From Apricaphanius iberus (taxonomy: Eukaryota; Chordata; Actinopteri; Cyprinodontiformes; Aphaniidae), in assembly GCA_028564705.1 (NCBI GenBank), contig JAPXFQ010000187.1, positions 186,001-250,000 on the forward strand: DNA of 64,000 nucleotides, written 5' to 3'. A model generated the notes under the pieces. The model worked only from the letters and a program-made list of their open reading frames with translations, searched no databases and had not been told where the DNA came from. Within the stretch, counting starts at the first letter, position 1. Every line of letters begins with the position of its first letter. The position numbers and the translations under genes are program-made. Shown here piece after piece: positions 21,281 to 33,227 of the stretch.

Positions 21281-22473
21281 CAGTGGCGGACTGGCCATCT
21301 GAACGTTCTGGAGAATACCAGAACGGCCGGTGCAGCAGGACAGCCGCTGTGCAGCCGTCACGTTTTTTTTTTCTCTTGCTTATAAATGACTGTTGTTCCA
21401 TGCCCAAACTGATAGGTGGCAACAATGCGCCTGCAGGCCCGTAGATGCGCAAGCTCACTCGTCAATGCTCGCCAGGCAGCCGTGCAGGTGGAGGCTGCGG
21501 CCACAGCATGGGGACAGAGAGATGATGGACAGATGCATGAGCAGGTGAAAGTTCCCCAGACAAATGCAGGGCACGTACGTATGAAAGGAAGATAAATTAG
21601 AGTTACATGTTAGGTAATCTGACGTTAGCAGATATTATTTCAGATTGCTACATTTTTGTCTATACCCCAAGGAAACAAAACTATTGCAGTTGTTACAGCT
21701 GGTTAGCTATAAAACACAATATAAACATGCCACAGCATCAACATGAATGAGGAGGAAATATTTAATAAAAGTAATTACACCGTTTTTGTGCACACTGCAA
21801 AAACTGTCCATCTAATCAAGTCACAACATCTTGTTTCCAGCTGAAAAGTATTTTTAATCTTGTTTTGAGACTTAGAAGAGCAGAAGGTGTTAGTTTGTTA
21901 ATCCTATTTTTGAGTATGTATTTCTTAGTTTTTTATAATTCTTACCATGTCTAATTTGTCTTGTTTCATTGGCAGATTACTTGACTTAATTTAGGATGCT
22001 TTCGACTAAATTCAAGTATTTTGAGGGTTAGGTTAGAACCATTTACCACCTCATTCCATTTATTTGTGTGATTTAGGTAGTAACCCCACCTATTGTTCAG
22101 CAGAGAGACATTTAAAGAGTTTTGTTTATTTCTGTGAGTATTCAACTTAACTGTATAATCACAGCCTCTTTACATTGTGATTTATCATAACTCATACCAT
22201 TTTTTTGTGTGTGTTGTAGGTTGTCACCTCACCTGTATATGGTGAGAGACAGAGAAGAGAGCGTTGTTTATTTCTCAGTGAGTATTCTGCACATGATTTT
22301 AACATATCTTTAAGTCAACATTAGTGATAATTCTATCATTTGGAAGGTAAAATATCATAGATTAAGATTTAGGTAGTTTGAGACCAGTGTCTGCCGATGA
22401 GTTTTTCATGCATCTGTTATGGGCTGGGCCTAGTCAAAGTCCAGGTCTGTTCTTTAGTCCCAATCTGCCACTG
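21281..22473. mobile_element. hAT-like non-autonomous element with 8-bp target duplication
   Basis: Left end CAGTGGCGGACTGG; reverse strand of the right end CAGTGGCAGATTGG. CAGNGG-type ends are characteristic of hAT transposons. Flanks are GCACTGAG (21273-21280) and GCAGTGAG (22474-22481), identical at 7 of 8 positions. Length 1193 bp. No transposase frame is seen, so the copy is non-autonomous or decayed. Confidence 0.75.
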
Positions 22474-22848
22474 GCAGTGAGTGGCATCACTGATCAGCAC
22501 CAAAAGATCCCCACCGCAGCTAAGAATGATAATTGACAATGGATGAAGCAGAGATGGTTGCTGAGTTTGTTTGCTATGTTGTTATAAACTGCTTCACCAG
22601 CAACTCTTCCAGTTTTAAAGATACAATATATATGTTTAACCACAAATAAATGTATAAAGATGTAAATCATTTTCTTCATACATGGTCCAGCAATACCCAG
22701 GTCAGTAAAATGAGCAGTGACCTTTTCACCGCAGTTGCCTCAATAAACCTGCAAATTCACCTGAATAGCTGATACTTCAGGTCAAACAACCAGAAATCCA
22801 GACAGCTTTCCAGGGGTAATGTGATGACATCATGCGTGTTCACATTCA

Positions 22849-23080
22849 GTAAATGGACTGAACTTATATAGCGCTTTTCTAGTCACTACTGACCACTCAA
22901 AGCGCTTTACATTGAAGCCACATTCACCCACTCACACCCACTATCATACAATGATAGCCAACGTGGCTCGGTAGGACGATGTACAATTTTTGGGGCACAT
23001 CGACATGTGACTGGAGAACTGTGAACTTACGACCCTCCGATTGCAAGCCAACTACTCTACTACTGAGCCACAGTCGCCCC
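22849..23080 (-). mobile_element. tRNA-derived SINE (reverse strand)
   Basis: Read on the - strand it starts GGGGCGACTGTGGCTCAGTA and soon after has TCGGAGGGTCGTAAGTTCAC: an A-box-like and a B-box-like element at tRNA spacing. It ends with GCGCTATATAAGTTCAGTCC-like sequence as in the common fish repeat (on the + strand, ACTGAACTTATATAGCGC). About 232 bp, near full length. Confidence 0.7.
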
Positions 23081-23084
23081 TAGC

Positions 23085-24439
23085 GTTTGCTCAGTAGCGA
23101 TTGCAAAGGACAGGACTGACTCAGGTGTTGTTTCTATTCGCTCGTGAGTGAGCTCTCACACAGCATGTGGGAAGCCGATTCAGGCAACAGTTACGGGTTT
23201 GGCCTGAGGCGGCACTCGCGAGCACAAAACTTCACAAAGTCCCTTTAATCTTAAGCCGGATCTTTGGTGACGACTGCTGTAATAATTTTCTAATGACTTA
23301 CAGCCAATCAGCATGAGTGAGCGAATCTACTGGACCATTTCAGAGTACATGCTCAAAGGCAGGCACTGGTTTGGTTCCTGAAATGACCCTGAAAAAGTGC
23401 TTCTTTGGGGCATACTGTAAAGATCCAGCAAATTACCATGAAGTTCTGATAGTAAAAGAGTTTCTAGTGTTTTTTTTGTTTGTGTTAGTATTTTCAATAG
23501 ACACAAATTATCAGCATATTAGCGTAATATTGCCCACATTGTGTGTCTGTTGAATGCGCTATTCCATCATGGCAATGCACAAATATGGCGGTGTACGTGC
23601 ATGCTTGATAGTAATATTACTGCAAATATTTTTGAATGAAGCTCATGCCTTGCCGCAACAAATGGTAAAGTCTTGAAGATGTGTTGAATGTGCGGTGAGT
23701 TTCCGCCATCAATGGTTTTTAAAATGCTTGTAAACATGCAGAGTTCATTTACCATTTGAAAACTGTATCAGCTGATATGGCAAACTGGAGTGATGCAGAG
23801 GTCTAACAGCTTCTGCCTTTTAAAGCTGAAGAACAAATCCCCAGAGAGTTTATGGGGGCAGTGAAGGACAGGTAGCTTTTGTGGCGGCTCGCAAAGAGGC
23901 TTCAATCAGGCTAACTTCAGTCAGGATAAAAAAACAGTCATGTTCAACTATTTTCTCTGTTAATCAGGGACTCTTCCATCTCATGGTTTATACTCAAACG
24001 TGTACAAAACCACTCCCACACTCCCCTTTAGCCAATCATCTTAAAATCTTTTGTTAAAAGCACCTGAATACGCTACATTGCCACCACAGGTTGAGCAATT
24101 ATCATTATTATTTTAAATATATTTTCTAATCCCACGTTTTTCCCCCCATTATTTATCACCCGTGTTCCTATCTAACTCCAGAACTGTGCACTGCTCTCCC
24201 TCTGCCAACCACCGGAGGGCCCTGCACTGAGCTCAAGCCTCCTTCATGCTTTGGGAAGTGAGCACGCCCTTCTTTTCACCCGAAGGGCTGGGGTTTCCCC
24301 AGCTGGATGTAGCACATGGAAGGATCGAGTTATTCCAGCCAGATCCTACCCAACCCTTCAGGTGCCCCGGTCAGCCAGGAGGAGGCAGTATACAGCCCAG
24401 GACTGGTGCATGTTTTTGTGGAAGTAGGTCACATTAGCT
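23085..24439. other. Non-coding stretch, nothing recognised
   Basis: Several short broken frames. A low-similarity repeat fragment may occupy 24290-24439, next to the SINE-like piece. Confidence 0.35.
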
Positions 24440-24605
24440 GCTCAAGGGAACACGGGGACAACATGCAAAATCCACATAGAAAGGCCCGTTCGCCAACCCC
24501 ACCCAGGGTGTGGGTGCCAATGATATGGAGGAACAAACACACCCTCAGCACCCACAGCGTCCCCAGCAGGAATCAAACCCAGGACCTTCTAGCTGTGAGG
24601 TGAGC
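24440..24605 (-). repeat. SINE-like repeat fragment, reverse orientation
   Basis: On the - strand: GCCTCACAGC-like start, then AGAAGGTCCTGGGTTTGATT (clear B-box-like), GGGCCTTTCTATGTGGATTT, GCATGTTGTCCCCGTGTTCC. Same family as 15039-15314, with an extra GT-rich insertion in the middle. Confidence 0.65.
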
Positions 24606-25551
24606 TGCGCATGTAGGCTAGAAACTTCTAACTTCCCATAAAACCCTCTTCCCTGCATGACTTGGTGCAAACCGTAAAACTTCCTTCTTGTAAACCTACA
24701 TTAAAGGCGAGAGCTAAGTATATAAATAATAAAAACATTGTTTGCTTTTATTATGTTGCAAATATACGGTTTTTGAATTTATTGAATACTTAAATAACAT
24801 GAATCTGTAAGATCTAGGACCTTTCTGCACTGAGTTTGCAAGTGTTGCTTTTATTACCAGGAAAACCCGCAGCCCAAAAATATTTACACTTACAGTTAAA
24901 CAGTTTTATGCAGCATATCTTTCTTTCCTTGTGATTCTCTTCCTGGATGAAACACACACAATCTGCTTCATGGTGAAGTGCAGGTGTGTCCAGCCCAGCC
25001 AGCTTCCTGGGCTTATCTTTACTTCATTCAACATGCATCATCAATACACATTTCTGCACAGTAAGCTATGAATCAGGGCACTGTTCTTATCATAATCCAA
25101 GCGTAGTGATGTTCTGAGGCACACTGATGCACTGACCCCCTTCCCTCTTTGTCTCCAATACGCATAACCATATCTGACAAGGCCAGAACTGTTGAAGGCG
25201 GGAGGGGAATTCTTTCCTCCTTTAGGTACATTACCAACCGTCTGTTCACTTGGCTTATTTCCACAGTGACTACTCTGCCTTGGCCTTCTCCTTACAATTG
25301 ATCTGCTCTATTTTTTCTGTTCTTATTTAGTGTTTTCTCAAGCATTTTCTTTTACCCCACTTATTTCCATCTTGGGACTTTCTGCATCAAGATGAAAGGA
25401 AGTGAACAATACCTCCCTTTGTGGCTTAAGACCGAAAGGAATGGGATCCAGTGGAGATAAGTTGAGATACTGTGTCCTGCTGTGAAACGGTTTAATGTAT
25501 GTTTTTAGACATTAGCTTTCCATTTGTTCTCCGCATTTGGGAAAGAACACC
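24606..25551. other. Non-coding stretch, nothing recognised
   Basis: AT-rich, only short frames. Confidence 0.35.
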
Positions 25552-25862
25552 CACAGTTGTTTGCAAAAGTCTTCATTATACTGAACATTTTCCACATTTA
25601 AGTAAAAAAAAAAAACAATCTTTCATATACTTTATTGGGACTGTATGGAACAGACCAACAAAAAAGTGTCTTGTGTTTGAGAAGTTTAAAGCAGGATTGG
25701 GTTACATGAAAAATATCAGAACCTTTGAACATCTCAGAGTTCCATTCAATTAAACATCTGAAAACATGAAAATAGAGTGTGGCATAACTGCAAATACACC
25801 AAAACATGGCTGTTCACCTAAACTAACAAGGTAAGAGAGTGTTGGGTCATACAGAGCCATGG

Positions 25863-27200
25863 GGTGGCGCTAATCTGCTCTCTTCCATCGGAAGGAGAGC
25901 CGAGCAGACTCTACAAATAGGCCTGCTCAAGCAGCCGCTCTCCCCTCATCAAAGCAGCCTTGGCCAGTCTCGCTACGGGGAGATGCTCATCAACTACCTT
26001 CCTTCGCGGGCGGAGGAAGGCACGAGGTTCTGGAAGAACTCGCTCCAGTTACCTCAAAGACTGCCGACACCAGGTGAATCCTAAACATTGATAAGCAAAA
26101 TCATTGTTTTATCCCCAAAGCCCGACAAAACGTTCCCTGAGTATCAGAGCACCGACCGGTGAGATCCGGGAGCTGAAAACTGCATGCAGTCAGGCCTGAA
26201 CCAGCAAAAGCCGCATTCATTTACCGCCACAGAGCCGACAAGAATAGCCATGCTGGAAACTGACAAAAGGTACAGTTTGTGAAAGAAAGTTGGTGCTGAT
26301 CGCTGCTTAGCAAATCTGTGGACGAGCTAACTGCGTCCTCACTACGCTACATAGCTGAGCCAGAGTGGGATCCGAAGCCTCCGCCACTACTGGCCTGCTA
26401 ACTAGCTTAGCAACCCTTGGATAGCCTGCTGGCTAACGTCACCCCTTCATCATCGACACGGAGACAACTTGGAGAACTTTAAACGTTGATAAGGTCTGTT
26501 TGAGCAGAGGCAAATAAGCTAGGATAACTAATTGTAAAGGTATTTCCCTTTTTTATTGTTAACTTTTTAAGTTTAATCTGCTATCTGTGGGTAAACCAGG
26601 CGTCTGCCTGAAATTTTAAACAGCATTTTCAAAAGACTTTTCCCGACAAAGAGTCGTTTTAAATCCTGCAATTTGAGCTACTCAATCAAACAGGAGTTTC
26701 CCTTTCTTTGTTTCACGGTTAATACATGTATTTGAGCCACTTCAAACGCCCCACATGTGTTACAGGGAGCTAAAGCTAAGATTAACCCACGTGTCCAGGC
26801 CCAGGCCGCCCTCAATGAATAAACAGTAGGGTGTTAAAATAGAGATCAGTTCAGAGAAGATTAAGAACAGAAACTAATCTTATTGGCCATGTTTGATAAC
26901 CCCTTTTGTATCAAAATACTGGAATAAGGCTGTTTACTTCTGTGATCAATCCAAAAACGTATGGTCTCTGTGCCAAGTATTATTTGTGGTGGAACATGAG
27001 CATGAGACTAAAACTGTCATGTCAGTTTCACTTTTCAATATTTGCTCCTATTCTGTGCAAAGCTTCCACTTTGGTATAGAACAAGTAGAAGGAGAGAAGA
27101 ACGGTTGGCTAAAAAACAAAGTAGGAAGTTTACAGCTGTTATCTTGATTGCTAATGAAAAGTTGTGACGACAAACTCATGCATATATTTCTCTTAAACTA
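25863..27200. other. Insertion of unknown type inside the Tc1 relic
   Basis: About 1.3 kb that does not belong to Tc1. The first half (25863-26560) is GC-richer, with a short frame at 25839-26084; the second half is AT-rich with an 84-codon frame at 26893-27147. No transposon ends or known protein recognised. The borders are approximate, because the flanking Tc1 is decayed. Confidence 0.4.
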
Positions 27201-27277
27201 TAATTTCTCCCTAAAAATACCAAATGCCTCAGTGAAACACGGTGGTGGCTGCATTATGTCGTAGAGAATCTTCTCTT

Positions 27278-27727
27278 TGGGCTGGGCTGCTAATTGAATT
27301 TAAATCAAAATTGCGATATTAAAAAACTTGATCACGATAAATGTGTGGCGTGTTTTAATTGTTATGCAAACTGACCAGTCAAAGCGCCGTCTTGTTGTCA
27401 AGCTACCTGGCCAATCAATTTGCTGGTAGGTAAAACCAAAGTGTCTAGTCAAGATTATACAGCTGGTGAAGAATTTTGAAGGAAAACAGACAACTTGGAC
27501 AATGAGAAAGATAACCAAATTGTTGACACTGACCACAGGACCTTAGCATGCAGTTTCGAAGTGATGTGATGTTAGCAATACAACAGGAGAGGACATTAAT
27601 AGTGTAGGCTATATACATTTTTCATTATTGTTCTTTTAAATTGGACAAAAATCTAACCAAAAATTTAGATTGTTCAATATAGTGAAAATAATCACGATAA
27701 TTTCTTGCCATTATCGCCCAGCTCTAC
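27278..27727. mobile_element. hAT-like MITE nested in the Tc1 relic, perfect 8-bp TSD
   Basis: 450 bp flanked by CTTCTCTT at 27270-27277 and 27728-27735. The left end TGGGCTGGGCTGCTAATTG pairs with the right end, which reads AGAGCTGGGCGATAATGG on the reverse strand. Removing the element and one duplication copy restores continuous Tc1 sequence (reading ...TTCTCTTCAGCAGG...). No coding capacity. Confidence 0.85.
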
Positions 27728-28057
27728 CTTCTCTTCAGCAGGAACTTGAAACTGGGGTGGTAGGACTGAGACAAGACAACCTGAGCATTCAAAAAGAGCT
27801 ATAGTGGACTAGTATAGATCGAGGGATATATATTAGTTAGGATGACCAAGCCAGAGTGAAGAACTATATTCAGTTGAGAATCTGTAGCAACCCTTAAAAA
27901 TAGCTGTTTAGAGACATTCTCCATTCAGTCTGACTGATCTTATGCTATTTATAAAGATAGAATGAGAACAAATGTCTATGCTGATCCGAAGATGAAGCAT
28001 TTTGCAATATGTACAGTTGTATTAAAGTATCTGGGGTTTGAATACTTCTCCAATGCC

Positions 28058-29389
28058 CTCTGGGAATTCTGAAGTGTTGTATACAGGAGACACCCACACT
28101 CAAGCGGTTTTCATTAACAACTCACATACTGCTTTTTCTGGCTCGATCCTGTGTCTAGAGGAATAATGTACATGCGCCCATTATCTGAAGAAGGAGCTGC
28201 CAGAGCGTGAGGGGCATCTTTTGCCTGACTGACTTTCATTTACAAAGTGGCGATGTTACTTTTGTGTGGGGAAATGAGATAGCACTGCAGCAGACAGTGG
28301 GCTACATTATCCAGAGCTAGGCGCACATCCTGCTCTCTCTTTTCCCCTTTATCAGCGGCTTTTTCTCACATTGTTCATCAGCCCGCAAGACAGGCAGAAA
28401 AAAAAAAAGCCAGTCTCTCAGGATCAATTAGTCACTTGCAGGGAGTTGTGGAGCAGAGAGGGAGCTGGGAGACAAAAGCTGTGGCCATGTTAGCTTCGCA
28501 TAGAGGTGATAAAGTGACATAGTCTTTCTTCCAGGCCATTAACGTGACAAGCACTGGCTGTCCAGGGAAGGTGGACCTGACAGGAGAGTGGTGCCGCACC
28601 AGGATGCAAAGATGGCTTTCAGAAGAGCATTGCCTTCTTTTTGACACACTTTCTCTACCTCTGAGCATCTCTACTCTCTATGCCCTCTTTTGCCAGCTGT
28701 TTTCAGTCACTCTCCATCTCAGTGCTCTCCCAGGAGCAACTTTTAGTCTCCCTCTCTCACCGTCTATCCCCCCTCACTTTCGCAAAAAGCTGCTTCCATT
28801 TAAAACTCCAAACTCCTCTATGCACTCATCCGAATTTCTCCTTTCATCTTTGACTTCGCTTCTCTCCCCCCAACCCCCCCCCCCATACTTCGAACCTTCC
28901 ATTCCCTTTTTGTCAGTATCCCCCATCTCAGGTCTCCCTATTGCATCCAGTGTCTTCTCTTTCCAAAAAAAAGCTAATCTTCTTTTTCCCATCTTCAGGT
29001 AATTGAAGGTAACCCAGGTGATCCAAAAGAGTTCCCCGCCATAGAGAGTCACAACAGCTCACAGACCCAATAAAAAACACAGGAAGATGAGGGTTGGAGT
29101 CGTTTGTTCTTAAAAGGCAGCAAGCAGGGTGGGAGTGGGAAGTGATTAAGGCTAGATTTCTTTTACAGGGGTGTTCTTTGAGATGTGGCTGGATCAGTGT
29201 GTGATGTTTGGAGCCAGTTTTCATCAGGTGTAATGGCTTATGCTATATGAAAAGTGGTCTGGCAGACATTGCTGAGTAAATGAATATAAATAATAGCCCT
29301 TTTCAGGCATATCATTTATCTGAAATCACTTTCACAAAGTAAAAATTATATATATTTACAGGCAATCAAGAGAGTTTATTAGGTATCCA
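28058..29389. other. Non-coding stretch, CT-rich in part
   Basis: 28640-28995 is strongly pyrimidine-rich on the + strand, which produces long stop-poor frames on both strands. No known repeat or exon. Confidence 0.4.
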
Positions 29390-30262
29390 GCAAGACAATT
29401 ACACAGCAGATGTTGATACGCTGAAGGTCAAAGCAAACATCAAGATGAGGGAACAAAAGAGATTGAACTGACTTTGAATGTATAGCCGGTGCAACAGTGG
29501 ATTGGTCGGAGTATTTCAGAAACAGGGGTTTTCACACACAACCGTCTCTTAGAGCGCAGGGCCAGTTGTAAGGACGACAATGCCTTGTTGAAGTCATAGG
29601 CCAGAGGAGAATAGGTGGCAGTAGCTCAAATAATCACACATTGCAACCAAGGTGTGCAGAATACTATCTTCGAACACATAAAAACATCAAATTTGGAAGC
29701 AGATTGGCTCCAGCGGCAGCAGGAAATATACATCACACGTCACCTCTGTCAATCAAGAGGAAAACAGGTTTGCAATTTGCACAAGGTTAGCAAAACTGGG
29801 AAACAAAAGATTGTTAAAAAGTGCCTCTTCTAAAATGTAACCACAACATTCAGATGGTGGGGTCACAATTAGTCACAGACATCACAAAAGGATGGATCCA
29901 CCCTGTCTTCTTCAGGACCATTCTACTGGTGTAATGATGTAGAGAATACTTGTTGCTGGACATCGGGCCCCTAAATACCTATTTAGCTTCGTCCTGACTA
30001 TTGTTGTTGATAATCCCTTCATTACCATGGTAAACCCATCTTCTGGATTCTGAATAATGCATCATGTCATCTGAAGCTAGTTTGAGTTCATTGTACCCAA
30101 GCGGCCTCAGAAGTCTCCAAAGTACAGTCTAATAGAGCACCTTTGTAATGTGGTAGGACAGGGGACTCACATCCTGGATGCACAGCTGACAAATCTGGAA
30201 CAGAATCTCTCAGGAAGGTTTTCTAACATCTTGTTGAACCAATGGTATGAGGATACATTTTA
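29390..30262 (+). mobile_element. Degenerate Tc1-like transposase
   Basis: Pieces in family order: GGCCAGAGGAGAATAGGTGG, CTCAAATAATCACACATTGC, AACCAAGGTGTGCAGAATAC, CAGCGGCAGCAGG, GGATGGATCCACCCTGTCTT, CCATCTTCTGGATTC, ATAGAGCACCTTTGTAATGTG (the IEHLW-like motif at the end of the DDE core), CATCCTGGATG, CATCTTGTTGAACC. Full of stops and deletions. Same family as 6000-6222 and different from the neighbour at 30384. Confidence 0.7.
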
Positions 30263-30383
30263 AATCCCTTTCTTAAAATAGCAAATGTAACATTTTATTT
30301 TGGTATGTTTTGGGTTCTTCGATTGTCAAAATGTCTGTTTTTCTTGCACAAACCCTAACCTTAACCTATAGCACATTTTGTTC

Positions 30384-30810
30384 CATTTAAAACAAAAACC
30401 TTGCTTTATTGGTATATAATAGACCAATACACCTACACATTCAACTGTGAAGTGAAAGAAAGAGGTAAAAGCTACTCTTAAGCTAAAGTCAAAAAGGATG
30501 GTTTTGTGATTGGTCACTGATTCCTCTGAATGAAACTTGAGCATCCAATTGCCACCTAAAAGACACCTAATCAGTAAATATAGTCCATGCGATCATGTAA
30601 TCTAATTTCAGGATAAATGTAACAGCTCTATTAGGGCCTCAGAGATTCGTCAGAGGACTCTAGAGAAAAAAATAGCATTATGAGTACCAACGAAGGTCGA
30701 AAGCTGTCATTTATAGTTCAATTTATCATCTAAAAATGGAAAAAGTATGGTACAACTGCAAAGACATAGCTGTCCATCTTTGTTCTATAATCTTCCTGCT
30801 CACTTTTAGA
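30384..30810 (+). mobile_element. Tc1-like transposon relic, 5' half
   Basis: TTATTGGTATATAATAGACC and CAACTGTGAAGTGAAAG are the terminal-repeat part. They are followed by GACACCTAATCAGTAAATA, GATTCGTCAGAGGACTCTAG and the DNA-binding region ATCTAAAAATGGAAAAAGTA, GGTACAACTGCAAAGACATAG. Same family as 25552-28057 and 42418-43130. Confidence 0.65.
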
Positions 30811-30964
30811 GAGAATGTATGTTTAACCGACATTATTTTCCCACATAAAGCCAGAGGAAACAACCTCTGATCTAAGTAACATTATTCGGGAATGATATGT
30901 ATTCATGCCTTTCAGCTAATCCTTTATCCTTCCACTGTAAAAAAAGAAAAAAAAGAAAAGCGAA

Positions 30965-31784
30965 AAAAAAAAAAACAATCCACCCCCACAGTGTTATCAT
31001 TGTAGCATCTCCAATAGCATGTCTTCTACATCTAATCAAGTATGAAGTGTGCAAATGTCTTTTATAGATGTCAAAGTTTTCTCTCTGTGCTGAGTTTGAT
31101 GTGTTAAAATGCCTTAGATACAAGCATGTTAATACATCAAAAAGAGTCTGCTGAGTCATTTTCTATCTTTTGTGCTTGACTGTCCTTATCCCCGAAGATA
31201 AAAATAACAAGCTAACCACCCCGTAAAATGCTCCCTATGTTTGTTTCATCAGTGTGAGTGTGAAATGTTGCCGGATGGTGAATAAACATAAATGCATGGA
31301 CAAGCTTTATTTGTGCTGGCCCATCACACGCTCATTCCCAATCGGGGAAATTGGTTGAACATGGGACGAATCTTGCAACTCATTAATTCTGCTTGGCGTG
31401 TTCACTTTAGTGGATAAAAACACTTATTTCTGCTTATATGAGACTTAGTTGGTGCAGGACTATTACATGCCTGCGGCACTGGTTTTTACAATGTGTGAAG
31501 TGAAGGACGATGGAGTGACACGTGCACACTGACTCGCCCTCCCCACACTCTCCACCTTTTCTGTCTCTTCTCATCAGCCTTGTGTCTGGGACTTGCATGC
31601 TACAGAGTTTGACCTCACTACATTCAACCAAAAACAAAGCCACAAATTGATCTACTTAAGGTAGACTGTACTTCTGCAGCTTGAAAAATAAATAAATTCC
31701 TGTTTAAAAGTGGATCAGTGGTGGTTTGCCTCCATGTCAAATTTGTGTTAACCCTTGATTTTCCAGGAGTTAGCAAATTTCACT
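30965..31784. other. Non-coding stretch, nothing recognised
   Basis: A-rich run at 30938-30975, then no repeat or exon that I can identify. Confidence 0.35.
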
Positions 31785-32265
31785 TAAATTCAATTCAGTT
31801 TATTTAGGCACTTTACATGAAAAGTCATTGTATTCCAATCATACATACATTCCAATCAGTAAAAAAAAAAAAAAAAAAAAAGGAATCCCAGCAGACTGCA
31901 CCAAATCATTAACTTGCAACTTTGCCCTGTTGGTGCAGACTGCAGCGACAGCGATCCCTAAGCAAATCCTCACAATGAGCAAGGATGTAGTGACAGTGGG
32001 GAGGTAAAACTCCCTGCTATTGGGAAGAAACCTCCAGCAAAACATAGATCTGTAAGAGCGGCTATCTACCACGACCAACCGGGGATTCGAGGAAACAGAG
32101 TAGTTGACGCCCCCAACGAGACGCTGCAGCTAAGGACGACGCCAGACCAGGTGTAGCTTCAAAGGAGAGAAAAACACTGTGAAAAAAAACAACAAAGCTA
32201 ATGGTCAAACTGACAGCAAATAATGCAACCGGACAGTAATAGAAGATAAACACAGGAGAGTAGGG
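31785..32265 (-). mobile_element. 3' UTR and tail of an L2-like LINE
   Basis: Low-coordinate end: (AATTC)-type tail followed by GTTTATTTAGGCACTTTAC. Inside: GGAATCCCAGCAGACTGC, an A21 run (31861-31880), CAATGAGCAAGGATGTAGTG, GGAAGAAACCTCCAGC. The same block occurs in four other places in the window (36880, 49867, 57331, 62620). 5' truncated. Confidence 0.65.
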
Positions 32266-32437
32266 GTTTGCAAAACAGCCAGTATTTGTATTCGAGTAAA
32301 ATTCTAAATGGGCATAAAAGTCAAAATGGTTTTTCACCTTACACTTCTAATTGATGTTATTATCCAATTGAATAATTTTGGATATGCAATATTGGTTGAT
32401 TTTTAAATGAACATGTAATGGGAATGTCATTGAAAAC

Positions 32438-32719
32438 TGTCAGGTTACTGTACTATCTGAACCCAGTACACAACCAATGAGGCAGAGGAAGGCTTAAACT
32501 TTTATTAATGAAGGGAAAAAAGGAGTCCTGTAAAAAGAGTCTCTCTGGCATCAGGTTCCAGCTCTCTGGAGATGCAGCAATTTGTCTCTTCTTGAGATTA
32601 AGTTCAACCACCAGGAAACACTTTATCCAAAGGATGGGGGAGAGCCAGAGGGAATGGTTTCTCAACAGCAAACAAACTCCATTCTAGGGAGGTGAGGAAT
32701 ACAACTTAGGAACCTGACA
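32438..32719 (-). mobile_element. 3' LTR of the gypsy element
   Basis: 282 bp bounded by the 9-bp inverted repeat TGTCAGGTT ... AACCTGACA (TG...CA ends). On the - strand it has AATAAA (32501-32506 complement) about 60 bases before the end, fitting an LTR poly(A) signal. The matching 5' LTR is not in the window, because the element is cut near 35868. Confidence 0.65.
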
Positions 32720-33147
32720 CTCTCAGGAGGAAGGTGAAACAAAAAATCCCTCAGTCCAAAACAGTGTGGTCAAAAAAACACAGTCCAGGGTCATGCACAT
32801 GAAGTCCATCCAGGGGAAGCAGACAAAATCCAAAAATCCATTAAACAACGGCAGGGTCAGGTTTCAGGTGGATTGTCAAAAACTGGACAATGACACTGGT
32901 TTAATCCTGGAAACATGAAAAGGGGGGTGTACACGCATGGTAGGGGGGAGTCTTATTCGTATCCCCACTGGGTTAATTATCTTGGTCACAGGAGAAGGGC
33001 CCACAAAACGAGGCGCCACCTTGTGGTTCTCCACTTTAAGCGGCAAATCCCTCATAGAGAGCCATACTCTTTGGCCAACCAAAGATCTCGGGGGATGAGA
33101 ACAATGAAGATTGGCAGACCGGATGTAAACACCACATGTTCTGCATA

Positions 33148-33227
33148 GGCAAGGCAAGGCAATTTTATTTGTATAGCACACTTTCAACACAGGGCAATTC
33201 AAGGTGCTTGATTAAGACTTGATCACA
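33148..33227 (-). mobile_element. 80-bp LINE/SINE-tail insertion in gypsy integrase
   Basis: GGCAAGGCAAGGCAATTTTA, TTTGTATAGCACA and CAATTCAAGGTGCTT are the tail of a common fish retroposon (also at 51512). Flanked by GCATA at 33143-33147 and 33228-33232. Removing it with one copy restores the integrase reading frame across the site. Confidence 0.7.

Larger units (their letters stand above)
25552..28057 (+). mobile_element. Degenerate Tc1-like transposon, split by two insertions
   Basis: The left end CACAGTTGTTTGCAAAAGTC resembles the fish Tc1 end TACAGTGCCTTG.AAAAGTATTC; the right end near 28040-28057 mirrors it loosely. Transposase remnants: the DNA-binding region (25726-25862, with ATCTGAAAACATG, GGCATAACTGCAAATACACC, CATGGCTGTTCACCTAAAC), then after a long gap GTGAAACACGGTGGTGGCTG (27233-27252), the start of the catalytic core's second half. 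A 450-bp hAT-like element interrupts it at 27278, after which the transposase continues (CAGCAGGAACTTGAAACTGG, later GAGAATCTGTAGC, CATTCTCCATTCAGTCTGAC). All frames are broken. Confidence 0.7.

Noticed and set aside
22990..23080. Functional tRNA gene on the - strand
   Set aside because: A- and B-box-like elements are present but no complete cloverleaf. The sequence continues into a SINE body and tail.
28544..29002. 152-codon + strand frame
   Set aside because: It coincides with a pyrimidine-rich tract in which stops are rare on both strands. The product is low-complexity (S, L, P, F) and resembles no family.
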